64,000 bases of DNA from Chromatocurvus sp046260765 (GCA_046260765.1 JBHEOO010000012.1:1-64000); one strand, 5' to 3'. Positions 1 through 8,729 are shown, counted from the stretch's first letter. Numbers and translations are program-made. Notes: generated by a model not told the origin, from the sequence alone.

Positions 1-24
1 GCGCAAAGCAGTGCAGGCATACCA

Positions 25-641
25 GTTGCCAGATCCGGCAGGAGGGCTATGATGACGACACTAACGTTTGATTCGCTCAGGTATGCCCGGCGGCTCCGGG
101 AATCCGGAATGCCTGAGCCCCAGGCCGACGCGCAGGCGGAGCTCATGGCGGAATCGTTTAGCATGCTCGCAGAGAAAATCCTGACCAAAGATCATTTCGA
201 GGAAGTTCTGGGTGCGCGGTTCGCTGAGCAGGACGCGAAGCTGGACGCAAAGCTCGACCAGCGATTTAGCGAGCAGGATGCGAAGTTCGATAAGCGCTTT
301 GCTGACATCGATAAGCGCTTCACCGAGTACGACGCGAAGCTGGAGAAGCGCTTCGCTGGTATCGATCAGCGCTTTATCGAGCAGGACGGGAAATCCGAGA
401 AGCGTTTTGCAGAACAGGATTCAAAGTTCGAGAATCGTTTTGTAAAGCTGGAGAGAACCCTGTTTCTTCACACCTGGATGCTCGGGCTTATTGTTCTGGT
501 TCTGGTCGTGCCGCAGTTGCAGGCGTGGTTGGCGTGAGAATGGTAAAGGGCTGTCCACAGCAAGGTCGGACGCAATATGCCTACAAGGTTTAACTTTCGA
601 CCTTTTCATAACTGAAAAGCGTCTCCGCGGAGTTTTTTTTT
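25..641 (+). repeat. Direct repeat, left copy, around the polysaccharide locus
   Basis: This copy holds a ribosome-binding site, a DUF1640-type gene and a conserved 3' tail of about 105 bp. It matches 16778-17481 in the same orientation. The upstream stretch, the N-terminal and C-terminal coding parts and the tail align closely, while the coiled-coil middle differs in length. The two copies enclose the whole polysaccharide gene set. Confidence 0.75.
52..537 (+). CDS. DUF1640-type coiled-coil membrane-anchored protein (left paralogue)
   Basis: Encodes 161 aa. The N-terminal 45 residues (FDSLRYARRL, then PEPQADAQAELMAE) look like the DUF1640/CCDC90 family. A central coiled coil of repeated KFDKRF/AEQDAK-type units follows, then one C-terminal membrane helix (about residues 142-158, rich in L, I and V) with a very short tail. 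Family members are membrane-anchored by the C-terminus; no enzymatic role is known. Two ATGs are adjacent; the second, at 52, is chosen because AGGAGG lies 6 bp upstream and it aligns with the start of the paralogue at 16805. The strong similarity to that paralogue shows duplication. Function is unknown. Confidence 0.8.
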   Translation: MTTLTFDSLRYARRLRESGMPEPQADAQAELMAESFSMLAEKILTKDHFEEVLGARFAEQDAKLDAKLDQRFSEQDAKFDKRFADIDKRFTEYDAKLEKRFAGIDQRFIEQDGKSEKRFAEQDSKFENRFVKLERTLFLHTWMLGLIVLVLVVPQLQAWLA

Positions 642-642
642 G
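598..642 (+). terminator. Putative terminator of the DUF1640 gene
   Basis: The short palindrome CTCCGCGGAG is followed by a run of about ten T. The same element follows the second copy at 17461-17481. The stem is short, so termination strength is uncertain, but the T-run and its conservation in both copies support it. Confidence 0.5.
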
Positions 643-751
643 CAGCTGGGACTCACACCGCTAAATCCCGGCATGAATTCCAGGTGCATGCGGCACCGAG
701 CCATGATGGGCCACGTTCAGACCGGGGCCCAGCTGCGCCGGAGTAGGTGAA

Positions 752-821
752 GTCTCGAAGTGCGCACAAGTCTCCCAGTGCACATAGGTTTCGCAGTGCA
801 CATAATTCGCAGCGCACATAA
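752..821 (+). repeat. Four imperfect 18-bp tandem repeats upstream of the UDP-xylose synthase gene
   Basis: Units start at 752, 770, 788 and 806 (the last is 16 bp). Each has the pattern GTYTCNNAGTGCNCAYA, with a TGCRCA or CGCACA core. They end 49 bp before the proposed start codon at 871. The 538-870 gap otherwise shows only the terminator-like element. The repeats could be a multi-site operator or a variable-copy spacer; no function is shown. Confidence 0.65.
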
Positions 822-870
822 AGAGTGCCTGCCGTGTGACAATGCGTTTTTCGGTCAGAGTGCACGAACC

Positions 871-1827
871 ATGAGCTATGCATTGCGCAAGCGCGTTCTG
901 GTCACCGGGGGCGCGGGCTTCCTCGGCAGTCACCTGTGTGAGCGATTGCTGCAGCAGGGGCACGACGTGCTGTGTGTCGATAACTTCTTCACCGGCGCAC
1001 GCGACAACGTGCTTCACCTGCTGAGCAACCCTCATTTTGAGCTGATGCGCCACGATGTGACGTTTCCGCTCTATGTCGAGGTAGATGAGATTTACAATCT
1101 TGCCTGCCCCGCCTCACCGATTCACTATCAGCAAGACCCGGTGCAGACCACCAAGACCAGTGTGCACGGCGCTATCAACATGCTGGGGCTTGCCAAACGG
1201 GTGAAAGCACGCATTCTGCAGGCCTCAACCAGCGAGGTTTACGGCGACCCGGAGGTGCACCCGCAGACCGAGGACTACTGGGGGCGAGTAAACCCTGTTG
1301 GGCCCAGAGCCTGTTACGACGAGGGCAAGCGCTGTGCCGAGACGCTTTTTTTCGATTATCACCGGCAGCATCGGCTGCAGATCAAGGTGGCGCGTATTTT
1401 CAACACCTACGGTCCACGGATGCATCCCAACGATGGCCGCGTTGTTTCCAATTTCATATCGCAGGCCCTGCGCAATGAGCCGATTACGCTCTTCGGGGAC
1501 GGCCAGCAGACGCGCTCGTTCTGTTACGTCGACGACATGGTGGACGGGCTGATCCGGCTGATGGCTACACCCGATGAAGTAGTTGGGCCGCTTAACCTTG
1601 GCAATCCCGGAGAATTCACCATGCGCGAACTGGCGGAGCGGATCATCGCGCTTACCAGCTCGCAATCTGTTCTGGTCAACCTGCCACTGCCCGAGGACGA
1701 CCCCCGCCAGCGGCAACCGGACATCAGTCAGGCTCGGGAATTGTTGGGCTGGGTGCCTGGGGTAGGGCTGGACGAGGGCCTGGCGCAGACCATTTCCTAT
1801 TTCCGACCTTTTGCGGCCAATTCTTAA
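871..1827 (+). CDS. UDP-glucuronate decarboxylase (UDP-xylose synthase)
   Basis: Encodes 318 aa, an extended short-chain dehydrogenase/reductase. The NAD-binding motif TGGAGFLG lies at residues 12-19. The substrate region contains LACPASPIHYQ. STSEVYGDP precedes the catalytic Y149-x3-K153 (YDEGK), and RIFNTYGPRM follows, all typical of UXS enzymes that convert UDP-glucuronate to UDP-xylose. The start at 871 is chosen because the conserved Rossmann strand begins eight residues later; the frame stays open further upstream, but that extension has no family character. It is the first gene of the plus-strand polysaccharide run and would supply an activated pentose. A dTDP-glucose dehydratase is less likely given the CPASPIHY signature. 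Confidence 0.9.
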   Translation: MSYALRKRVLVTGGAGFLGSHLCERLLQQGHDVLCVDNFFTGARDNVLHLLSNPHFELMRHDVTFPLYVEVDEIYNLACPASPIHYQQDPVQTTKTSVHGAINMLGLAKRVKARILQASTSEVYGDPEVHPQTEDYWGRVNPVGPRACYDEGKRCAETLFFDYHRQHRLQIKVARIFNTYGPRMHPNDGRVVSNFISQALRNEPITLFGDGQQTRSFCYVDDMVDGLIRLMATPDEVVGPLNLGNPGEFTMRELAERIIALTSSQSVLVNLPLPEDDPRQRQPDISQARELLGWVPGVGLDEGLAQTISYFRPFAANS

Positions 1828-1891
1828 TGATCTTGGGCCTTTGGCGCTTTGCGTCGCCTCGGCGAGCCTTGAACAGCAAGGAGTGAAGACT

Positions 1892-2794
1892 TTGCATCAA
1901 CAGCAGGAACTGAGATCGCTCAGGCTGCGGATGATCCGGAGCACAAGATTTATAGGTCGCGAGCTCAGAAGGCACCGGATGCGTCTTCTGCAATATATTT
2001 ATCCGCAGGGTGCGCTGCCGGATTTTCTGATTATCGGCGCCATGAAGTGTGGCACAAGCACGCTGTTTCAAATGCTGACCCAGCATCCTGGTTTTGTGCC
2101 CCCGATTGCGAAGGAAATTACTTACTTTAATAACCCCGGCGTGTATCGCCACGGCGAGCGCTGGTACCGTTCCCACTTTCCGTCGGAGCGAGTCCTTCAG
2201 CGGCACGCACGCTCCCTCGGCTATCGTCCTGTGACGGGCGAGGCGACACCTGCCATGTCCGTGCCCATGTACGCTGAAAATGCCGCGCGCATGCTGCCCC
2301 ATGCGCGGCTGGTGGTGACTCTGCGCAACCCGGTTGATCGCGCTTATTCCCATTATCAGCATATGCGGCATCATCTAAAGCCAGAGCGCCTCGGGTTTCG
2401 CGCTGCTTTGGAGCGAGAGTGTGCCCTGCTGGACGCCGGGTTCAGTATCACCCGCGAAAACTTTCGCGAGCAGGCGCCGCTATTGCTCAGGTTTGGCTAT
2501 CTCAACCGCGGCCGATATGCTTTGGAGCTGGAGCATTGGCTGAGTTATTTCCCCCGCGATCAGTTCCTTTTCCTTAACTTCGACGACTGGGAGCGCGAGC
2601 CGGACGTGGCCGCCGTACGTGTCGCCCATCACATCGGCCTGCCGGAGTGCACATTTAAGGCGCTTCATGCCAACAAGGGGGTGTACCGGCAACCGATTCC
2701 TGAAGATTGCGATGCATGGCTCACGGATTATTACAGACCCTGGAACAGGCGACTGTTTGCATTGCTGGGCGAGGATTGGGGTTGGCCATGCTGA
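1892..2794 (+). CDS. Sulfotransferase (PAPS-dependent)
   Basis: Encodes about 300 aa. The 5'-phosphosulfate-binding loop GAMKCGTST is at residues 49-57. The 3'-phosphate-binding segment RNPVDRAYS is at about 145-153. Both are hallmarks of heparan-sulfate-type sulfotransferases, which move sulfate from PAPS to a sugar hydroxyl or amine. The start is uncertain. A TTG at 1892 has AAGGAG 8 bp upstream; an ATG at 1931 and one at 1811, overlapping the previous gene, are alternatives. It lies between sugar-nucleotide and glycosyltransferase genes, so its acceptor is probably the polysaccharide or its lipid-linked repeat. A second sulfotransferase lies at 7797-8729. Confidence 0.85.
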   Translation: MHQQQELRSLRLRMIRSTRFIGRELRRHRMRLLQYIYPQGALPDFLIIGAMKCGTSTLFQMLTQHPGFVPPIAKEITYFNNPGVYRHGERWYRSHFPSERVLQRHARSLGYRPVTGEATPAMSVPMYAENAARMLPHARLVVTLRNPVDRAYSHYQHMRHHLKPERLGFRAALERECALLDAGFSITRENFREQAPLLLRFGYLNRGRYALELEHWLSYFPRDQFLFLNFDDWEREPDVAAVRVAHHIGLPECTFKALHANKGVYRQPIPEDCDAWLTDYYRPWNRRLFALLGEDWGWPC

Positions 2795-2897
2795 GCGGGT
2801 CGAAAGCCACGTTGGGTCATTTCCTATGCTGCGGCCCTGCGTTATCTTGGGAGCCCTGTACGCGCACACGATTGGATTTAGGCTCGGGAGAGGATCA

Positions 2898-3854
2898 GTG
2901 ACGACAGACGATGCGCCAGCTACCATTTGCATTGTGCCGCGAGAGCGATATAGCCTGGCCTTGGCGTCTCTCGACAGTGTTCTCGGCGCAACCCCGAAAG
3001 AATTTCCACTCGTTTACGTAGACGGTCAGTCGCCCCCCGCTATTTCGACAGCGCTTGCTGCACGCTGCAGGGCACGTGGCGCGAGCTATATCCAGACGGA
3101 TAAGGATCTGCCACCAAACAGAGCACGTGCACTGGCGCTGCGGCAGGTGACAACGCCCTACGTCATTTTTGTGGACAATGATGTTTTTCCCGGGACCAAC
3201 TGGGCGAGTCAACTGGTGAAGTGTGCGCAGGAGACGGGTGCCTGGGCCGTATCGCCGCTTGTCATGGAAGGAAGCGCCATGTTGCCGCTTATTCACATGG
3301 CGGGCGGTGACCTGCAGGAGAAGCTGGTGGATGGTGTGCTCACTCTAAAGCAGTCACATCGGTTCATGCTTCGCCTGCGGCGCCGTGTGCGATCGCAGCT
3401 GCAGCGCCAGGCCTGCGGGTTCTTTGAGTTTCACTGCGTACTGCTGAGGAGTGACTGCTTTCGTCGTGGTTGCTCGCTGGATGTCGAACTCACGGCCCTC
3501 CACGAGCATCTGGATCTTGCAATGCAGATTCATCGTGCCGGTGGCGAGGTCTACTTTGAACCGGACGCTTACGTCCGCTACGACAATGCAACGCCGTTTG
3601 TTGCTGCAGACAGGGATTTCTTTGAGCGGCGCTGGAGCGAAGACTGGATTCACGGCTCTCTTGAGCATTTCCGGAAAAAGTGGGGCATGGCCAGTAATGA
3701 TGCAGATCTCCTGTCGACCGGTCGCTGGGCCACAAGGCACCGTGAGCTCTTCGGGCAGACTCAGAAACCCTGGCTGCGGCGCGCGCTGCCGCGCATGGCT
3801 CGCCGGGAAGTCAGGCATTTCCTGCAGAACTTACAGGCCAGGCGGCGGGCGTGA
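2898..3854 (+). CDS. Family 2 glycosyltransferase (GT-A fold)
   Basis: Encodes about 318 aa. It opens with a beta-strand (TICIVPRERY) and carries the acidic nucleotide-sugar/metal motif FVDNDVF at about residues 91-97 after NRARALAL. A second acidic patch (ELTALHEHLDLAMQIHRAGG) matches the GT2 acceptor/ED region. GTG at 2898 is preferred because GGGAGAGGA lies just upstream and the GT fold begins immediately; the open frame further upstream overlaps the sulfotransferase. It overlaps the next gene by 4 bp, so translational coupling is likely. It would transfer a sugar in the cytoplasm during repeat-unit assembly; donor and linkage cannot be read from sequence. Confidence 0.8.
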   Translation: MTTDDAPATICIVPRERYSLALASLDSVLGATPKEFPLVYVDGQSPPAISTALAARCRARGASYIQTDKDLPPNRARALALRQVTTPYVIFVDNDVFPGTNWASQLVKCAQETGAWAVSPLVMEGSAMLPLIHMAGGDLQEKLVDGVLTLKQSHRFMLRLRRRVRSQLQRQACGFFEFHCVLLRSDCFRRGCSLDVELTALHEHLDLAMQIHRAGGEVYFEPDAYVRYDNATPFVAADRDFFERRWSEDWIHGSLEHFRKKWGMASNDADLLSTGRWATRHRELFGQTQKPWLRRALPRMARREVRHFLQNLQARRRA

Positions 3855-4618
3855 CGGTCAGGTGGGATATAGCCCAGAGCAACATCCAGCTTTACGGGCA
3901 GCTGCAACGCCGAGGTTATGGCGATGACGAAATCAGCGAAGTTGCCCGTGCTTACCGGCTGGCACAGGAAATGTTCTCAGCGCAGTTCCGCGGCTCTGGT
4001 CGGCCTTTTCTATGCCACCTTGTCGGCACAGCCAGTATTCTTGCGCGTGACGCCGCACCGGTACACCTGGTGATCGCGGGGCTGCTCCACGCCGTCTACA
4101 GTGCGGGCATCTTCTCCTTCGATATGCACCGCCGGGTCTCCACAGGCAAGCGTGCCAGGGTAAGCAAGGCTGTCGGTGACAAGGTCGATGAGCTTCTCGT
4201 CGCCTATGATGCGCTTCCCTGGAGTCAGTCGGCACTCGCAAAGTTTGCCGAACACACGCCAGTCGCGCAGCAGCAAGTCCTCAAAATCCGCCTGGCAAAC
4301 GAGCTGGACGACCTGCTGGACAGTGGTCTCTATTATTCGGGTGAGGCCAAACGGTCATTGGTAGAAAGTTCCGAGAGCCGCAGGCTCCTCGCAGTGCTGG
4401 TCTCAAGGACTGAAATGCCTGCGCTGGAGAAGGAGTTGAAGGCAGCGCTTTTAGAATTTTCTGATCCAGCCCAGGTCCTGCCGGGCGCACCTGAAACAGT
4501 TGGTCGCGACTATTCCTATACCCTGCTTCCTCCCTCCGCTCGTGAGCGGGTCACTTACCGCATCGCGGTTTTGCGTGGAAAAATCAACAGACGGCTGCGG
4601 CGCAACGCTGTCCAATAA
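3851..4618 (+). CDS. HD-like (DUF6817-type) protein of polysaccharide locus
   Basis: Encodes 255 aa and starts with GTG, overlapping the upstream glycosyltransferase stop by 4 bp. Residues 50-85 (RPFLCHLVGTASILARD, then AGLLHAVYSAG) resemble the N-terminal HD-fold hydrolase region of RelA/SpoT-type proteins and the DUF6817 family met in exopolysaccharide clusters. The expected His-Asp doublet reads His-Ala (LLHAVY), so metal-dependent phosphohydrolase activity may be lost. The rest is alpha-helical with no membrane segment. Its role in the locus is unknown; a regulatory or nucleotide-binding role is speculative. Confidence 0.55.
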   Translation: MTVRWDIAQSNIQLYGQLQRRGYGDDEISEVARAYRLAQEMFSAQFRGSGRPFLCHLVGTASILARDAAPVHLVIAGLLHAVYSAGIFSFDMHRRVSTGKRARVSKAVGDKVDELLVAYDALPWSQSALAKFAEHTPVAQQQVLKIRLANELDDLLDSGLYYSGEAKRSLVESSESRRLLAVLVSRTEMPALEKELKAALLEFSDPAQVLPGAPETVGRDYSYTLLPPSARERVTYRIAVLRGKINRRLRRNAVQ

Positions 4619-4642
4619 ACCGACAAACACTACGGCACTCAC

Positions 4643-5998
4643 ATGAGCGGAGTTCTGCGCCAGATACTGGAGAATCGTCTATTGCGAGCCAGTGGCCTCG
4701 CTGCTGCGATTCGTGTGACGGGTTTGTTGGTGGTGTTTCTGCTGCAGATTCTGCTGGCTCGCCTCGTGGCCGATCAGGCTCAGTATGGCCTGTATGTCTG
4801 GGGGCAGAACCTGCTGTTTCTGCTCGGTGGTCTGTTCGCATTGGGCATCCCCGTAGCCAGTGGCCGGCTTGTGGCTGTGCATGTTCACCGGGGCGACAAG
4901 GCCGGTGCCATGGCTGTGCGGCGTGCGGGAGAAGCTTACCTGCTGCTGACCTGCGCTCTTGGTGCCGGCCTGGGCATGCTTCTTCTGAACCAGCTTCCAG
5001 CTTCTTTGTTTAACAAACTGCCCAGCGATGTGGCGGCTCTCGCGGTCCTCGGGGCGCCATTGGTCGCCTTCATGATCATGCAGCAGTGGCAGTCCCAGGC
5101 CTGTTCCCGCCTGGTCGCTGCTTTTTTGCCGACGCAGGTGGTCAGACCCCTGATTGTGGGTCTTCTGGCGGTCATGTGGGTGCTGGGATTGGGGCACAAT
5201 CTTACGCCGCTGGCTCTCATGTGTATGCTGTGCGCGAGCCTTGTGGTGGTGCTGGGCGTGCAACGCTTGAGTCTGTGGCGGCATGACAGGCGGGTGTGGC
5301 CGGTTCTTTCGCGCGCAAACGCCACAAGGCTCAAGGGCTACGATGCCCCTCAGATTATGCGCACCGCATTGCCTATCTACATCGCTCGCCTCGCTGACCT
5401 GATGATGGAGTACGGCAGTGTCCTGCTGCTTGGGGTGCTCGCCGGTGCGGAAATGGCGGCCAGCTTTTTCGTGGCTGATCGTTTGGCACAGCTCGCAATC
5501 ATGCCTCGATCGGTGGTGTCGGCAGTGGCGCAGCCGCGCTTCGCCGCCGCCCATGCCGAGGGCGAGCGGGGCACCCTGCAGCGCGTCCTGACGCAGGCCA
5601 GTCACCTGGCGCTCTGGCCGACCCTGGTAATTGTGGGCGCTCTCTGGGTTTTCGGCCGCGATTTGTTGACACTGTTTGGCGCGGAGTACCGCGATGCCGG
5701 CTACGTGCTCGCCGTCCTTTTGCTGGCGTATCTGGCCGGAGTTGCCATCGGCCCCTGCCAGCAAGTGCTGGTGATGGCCGGAAGGCACAAGTCCGTGATG
5801 TGGCTAATGGCCGTGGCCGCAATCATTCACCTGCTGGCTCTGGTCGTACTGCTGCCACCATTGGGTGCGCTGGGTGCGGCGGGTGCTACCTTGCTGAGCA
5901 GCCTTGTGGTGCATATCGGGCTTCTGTGTCTGGTGCGTGGGCAACTACAATTACAGCCTTCTATCATGTTGGGTTTCCTACAGAAAAGAGAGCGTTGA
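4643..5998 (+). CDS. Wzx-type lipid-linked oligosaccharide flippase
   Basis: Encodes 451 aa, almost entirely hydrophobic, with roughly twelve to fourteen predicted membrane helices starting near residue 20 (AAIRVTGLLVVFLLQILLAR). The MATE/MOP-like layout, with ARLVADQAQYGLYVWGQNL after the first helix, is typical of polysaccharide biosynthesis flippases. Such proteins move undecaprenyl-linked repeat units to the periplasmic face of the inner membrane. It begins 24 bp after the HD-like gene and its stop abuts the GTG of the next glycosyltransferase, so it belongs to the same transcript. Confidence 0.85.
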   Translation: MSGVLRQILENRLLRASGLAAAIRVTGLLVVFLLQILLARLVADQAQYGLYVWGQNLLFLLGGLFALGIPVASGRLVAVHVHRGDKAGAMAVRRAGEAYLLLTCALGAGLGMLLLNQLPASLFNKLPSDVAALAVLGAPLVAFMIMQQWQSQACSRLVAAFLPTQVVRPLIVGLLAVMWVLGLGHNLTPLALMCMLCASLVVVLGVQRLSLWRHDRRVWPVLSRANATRLKGYDAPQIMRTALPIYIARLADLMMEYGSVLLLGVLAGAEMAASFFVADRLAQLAIMPRSVVSAVAQPRFAAAHAEGERGTLQRVLTQASHLALWPTLVIVGALWVFGRDLLTLFGAEYRDAGYVLAVLLLAYLAGVAIGPCQQVLVMAGRHKSVMWLMAVAAIIHLLALVVLLPPLGALGAAGATLLSSLVVHIGLLCLVRGQLQLQPSIMLGFLQKRER

Positions 5999-7078
5999 GT
6001 GGAGTCTTCATTATCCGAGAGGTCACAGTTATTCAAGGAGACGCCAAGCCTTTCGGTGGTGGTCAATAATTACAACTATGCAGCCTATCTTCCTGAGGCG
6101 TTGGACTCTGCGCTCTCGCAGTTGGGCCCGGAAGATGAGGTGGTGGTTGTAGATGATGGCTCAACGGACGAGTCAGCGTCAGTACTGGCTCGATACCGTG
6201 GACGCGCGGGTTTACGCATTATTGAGCAGTCCAATCAGGGCCAGCTCGCCGCGGTTCTAAATGGTCTGGAGGCGTCGCGCGGAGAACTGTGCCTGCTTCT
6301 GGATAGTGATGACTGGTTTTTGCCGGATTACCTTGCACGGCTGCGATGCCTTGGCAAGGCCAACCCCGACGTCGACCTGTTTTTTTCTGCACCTCAGGCG
6401 GGGGGAAGCTCAATAAAGGCAGCCGCGAAAATGCAGTCACTGATGTCAGCTATGGCTCTCCCCGAGGGAGAGACTGGCGTCACGCGCTGGGGTGCCTGGG
6501 CCAGCGGAGAGTTTGTCGGTACGCCGACGTCCGGTCTTGCAATGCGGCGCGGCCTGGTTAAGCGTTTTCTGAACGTGCGAGATCGCCTGCCCGACTGGGT
6601 GCCAGAGGACCAGCGCCCATCAACGCGACTCATTCCCGCGGATTCTCATACAGCTTTTCGTCTGTCGGCCGACGGCCTGATCGTCTGTGGTAGCTCCATA
6701 GCCGGCGTCCGCAAGTACTACTGCCCCGAGCCGGCCTTCTATTACCGCGTTCACGGCAGCAACGCTTATGCAACCCTTGGTAGATTATCAAGGGTGTATC
6801 TTCGTCTATATCGTGCCCGGCAGGTTGCCCGCATCGCTTCTGCCGCTTTCGAGCTGCGTGCGCCGCCGTGTCTTGCGGAGGTGCTGGCTGAGGTCCGCCA
6901 GCGCAGTCGGCCGTTGCGCTGGCGCCGGCGCCTGCGCCTCGCCCTCAACTATCAGGTGGCTGTGCTGCGCTCCCGGGGTCACTGGTTTGATCGTGCGGTG
7001 GCGCAGGGCACCGTGTTACGGCACTTCCTGCTACCGATGCAGCGCTCGGCGCAGACGACAGGCGGGACGTATCAGTAA
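5999..7078 (+). CDS. Family 2 glycosyltransferase
   Basis: Encodes 359 aa. The N-terminus SLSVVVNNYNYAAYLPEALD is a classic GT2 opening, followed by VVVDDGSTDES and the DxD-like LLLDSDDW at about residues 100-107. GTG at 5999 directly follows the flippase stop; AAAAGAGAG lies upstream. The C-terminal 90 residues are Arg-rich and helical, perhaps membrane-peripheral. The last 48 bp overlap the 3' end of the opposite-strand WecG-like gene. It probably adds a sugar to the lipid-linked repeat. Confidence 0.88.
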   Translation: MESSLSERSQLFKETPSLSVVVNNYNYAAYLPEALDSALSQLGPEDEVVVVDDGSTDESASVLARYRGRAGLRIIEQSNQGQLAAVLNGLEASRGELCLLLDSDDWFLPDYLARLRCLGKANPDVDLFFSAPQAGGSSIKAAAKMQSLMSAMALPEGETGVTRWGAWASGEFVGTPTSGLAMRRGLVKRFLNVRDRLPDWVPEDQRPSTRLIPADSHTAFRLSADGLIVCGSSIAGVRKYYCPEPAFYYRVHGSNAYATLGRLSRVYLRLYRARQVARIASAAFELRAPPCLAEVLAEVRQRSRPLRWRRRLRLALNYQVAVLRSRGHWFDRAVAQGTVLRHFLLPMQRSAQTTGGTYQ

Positions 7079-7804
7079 CCAGGGTGTCACAAGATAGCGA
7101 TGCCAGAGCCTGCGGGGGTTGCAAAGCAGTCTGTACAGCCAGGCGAGTCCAAGCCGGCTGAGTAGTCGTGGCGGGCGTCGCTGTACCCCCGTGTAATAAT
7201 CCAGCGTGCCGCCCGCCTGCAGTATTGCGCCGACGTCAAGGGAGCGGATGTGCGCGTTGATCCAGGCTTCCTGTTTCGGCATGCCCATGCCCACTAGCAG
7301 TATGTCTGGCCTAAGCAAGTTGATATTGTCCACAACGCCTTGTTGCAGTTCAGGCGTGGTCAGATAGCCATGGTGCAGTGACAGTCTGAGCTTGGGCCAG
7401 CGCATAGCGCTCCACTCTCTGGCTCTGGCTACCGCCAAAGGCGAGGCGCCGATATAGAATAGCGACACTTGTTGCTCCTCGGCCCAGTCGAACAGAGCTG
7501 GCAGGCAATCCATCAGGCTGAAGCGACCCGCTGCTCCAACTTCCAGGCCCGCGGCCCGCAATAGCCATAGCGCGCCCATGCCATCGATATAACAGGTCTG
7601 GCACTGTCGGTAGAAAGTCTGTACTTCAGCGTCACTCTGACAAAGATACAGGCTATGCAGATTATGGGTGCCCACCAGCAGCCGCCGCTCGCCACGCGCA
7701 AGCCTGGATTTAATAGAGTTCAGCAGTGTGTTGAGACTCACAGGTGTCACTTGACACCTCGCGAAGGCCCGCATTGCTGATCCATGCAACCGCGGATCAG
7801 TCAT
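7031..7804 (-). CDS. WecG/TagA/CpsF family glycosyltransferase
   Basis: Encodes about 257 aa. Family motifs are present: GTHNLHSLYLC, then CYIDGMGALWLLR, then LFYIGAS, and LLVGMGMPKQEAWI, with GGTLDYYTGVQRRPPR near residue 215. These enzymes transfer N-acetylmannosaminuronate, ManNAc or a related sugar to undecaprenyl-PP-sugar, usually the second step of repeat assembly. That fits co-transcription with the initiating transferase at 8719. It overlaps the sulfotransferase stop by 8 bp; the first ten residues are not conserved, so a later start is possible. It ends in a tail-to-tail 48-bp overlap with the plus-strand glycosyltransferase. Confidence 0.88.
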   Translation of the reverse strand: MTDPRLHGSAMRAFARCQVTPVSLNTLLNSIKSRLARGERRLLVGTHNLHSLYLCQSDAEVQTFYRQCQTCYIDGMGALWLLRAAGLEVGAAGRFSLMDCLPALFDWAEEQQVSLFYIGASPLAVARAREWSAMRWPKLRLSLHHGYLTTPELQQGVVDNINLLRPDILLVGMGMPKQEAWINAHIRSLDVGAILQAGGTLDYYTGVQRRPPRLLSRLGLAWLYRLLCNPRRLWHRYLVTPWLLIRPACRLRRALHR

Positions 7805-8729
7805 CTGTCTGTTCTGCCGCTGAAAGCCAGTGTTTCAGGTCGCGGCCCGTGATCACCTCCAGCTCTCGAATCTCGTCAATATCTTCAATAGTAATCTGCT
7901 CGCGCAGCGTGGGCGGCAATGGCGGAAAACCTTGCATGTTGATGCCCTCCAGTCGACTCTTGATGCCGGCAAGCAACGGCATTGGCAGGGCCGCTCTGAG
8001 GCTGCTTTTTAACATTTCCGAGCGCATGAGATGGTGCAGTAACCTGCTGCGTGGCAAGCCCGCGCGGTTCTGTCGATGAGCTCTCGGTGTCGTTTCGACA
8101 GCTAAACCAAGAAAATCGCAGCATTCCCGCCACAAGTCCTCGGGGTGATCGCGGAGATCCTCGTAGAACAGCACAAGAATCTGCTGCTTGCCAAAGACTT
8201 CAATGTAGCGACGAAGGTATCGCGCATACCGGCCCATCTCGCGGTAGCGCAGTAAATGTGATGGAGACTCACGATGCTTTTCACGGGCGAGGGCCTCAGC
8301 AAACGTTGCGCAGGGTTCTTCATTGTTGCGGCGTGCGTCGCACCACGCCGAGTAGGCACGGTCTGCCGGCTGTCGAAGTATCAGTATGATGTGGGCCTCG
8401 GGGTTAAAGGCTCGCAGGCGCTCGGCGCAGTCAGGCTCGGACAGGTACCAGGTGCTGGCCTCGCCTAAAAAGCGGGCGGCAGGGGAAGCCCGGCGGAACA
8501 GGTCGATATAGGCCTGTTCCGAGCGGACGACCCAGCCGTCTGCCTGCGCTCGACGACCATAGCCGTCAAGTGCGGTGTAACCTGACTCGCCAAAAGCCAG
8601 GAAGCCGGGCTCCTTGGGACTGCACATGAATATTTCGGGGTGGGAGGCGAGCATCGTCGCTAATGTGGTGGTGCCACTTTTCTGGGCGCCCACCAGGAAC
8701 AGATTGGGGCGTCGGCCCTCAGTAGGCAT
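7797..8729 (-). CDS. Sulfotransferase (second copy)
   Basis: Encodes about 310 aa. The PAPS 5'-loop is GAQKSGTTTL at residues 15-24 and the 3'-phosphate segment RQPADRAYSAW is at about 114-124. The start at 8729 gives MPTEGRRPNLFLVGAQ, the normal spacing before the P-loop-like motif; it overlaps the sugar-transferase stop by 11 bp, so the pair is probably coupled. It is diverged from the first sulfotransferase at 1892, which suggests a different acceptor position. Two sulfotransferases in one locus argue for a sulfated surface polysaccharide, common in marine bacteria. Confidence 0.87.
   Translation of the reverse strand: MPTEGRRPNLFLVGAQKSGTTTLATMLASHPEIFMCSPKEPGFLAFGESGYTALDGYGRRAQADGWVVRSEQAYIDLFRRASPAARFLGEASTWYLSEPDCAERLRAFNPEAHIILILRQPADRAYSAWCDARRNNEEPCATFAEALAREKHRESPSHLLRYREMGRYARYLRRYIEVFGKQQILVLFYEDLRDHPEDLWRECCDFLGLAVETTPRAHRQNRAGLPRSRLLHHLMRSEMLKSSLRAALPMPLLAGIKSRLEGINMQGFPPLPPTLREQITIEDIDEIRELEVITGRDLKHWLSAAEQTDD

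Noticed and set aside
653..1053. Minus-strand open frames over the tandem repeats and UXS start
   Set aside because: Cys/His-rich low-complexity translations created by the repeats; no ribosome-binding site or family match.
4679..5788. Long open frame on the strand opposite the flippase gene
   Set aside because: Composition is Gln/His/Arg-rich with no fold-like pattern, and it mirrors the clear membrane protein on the other strand.
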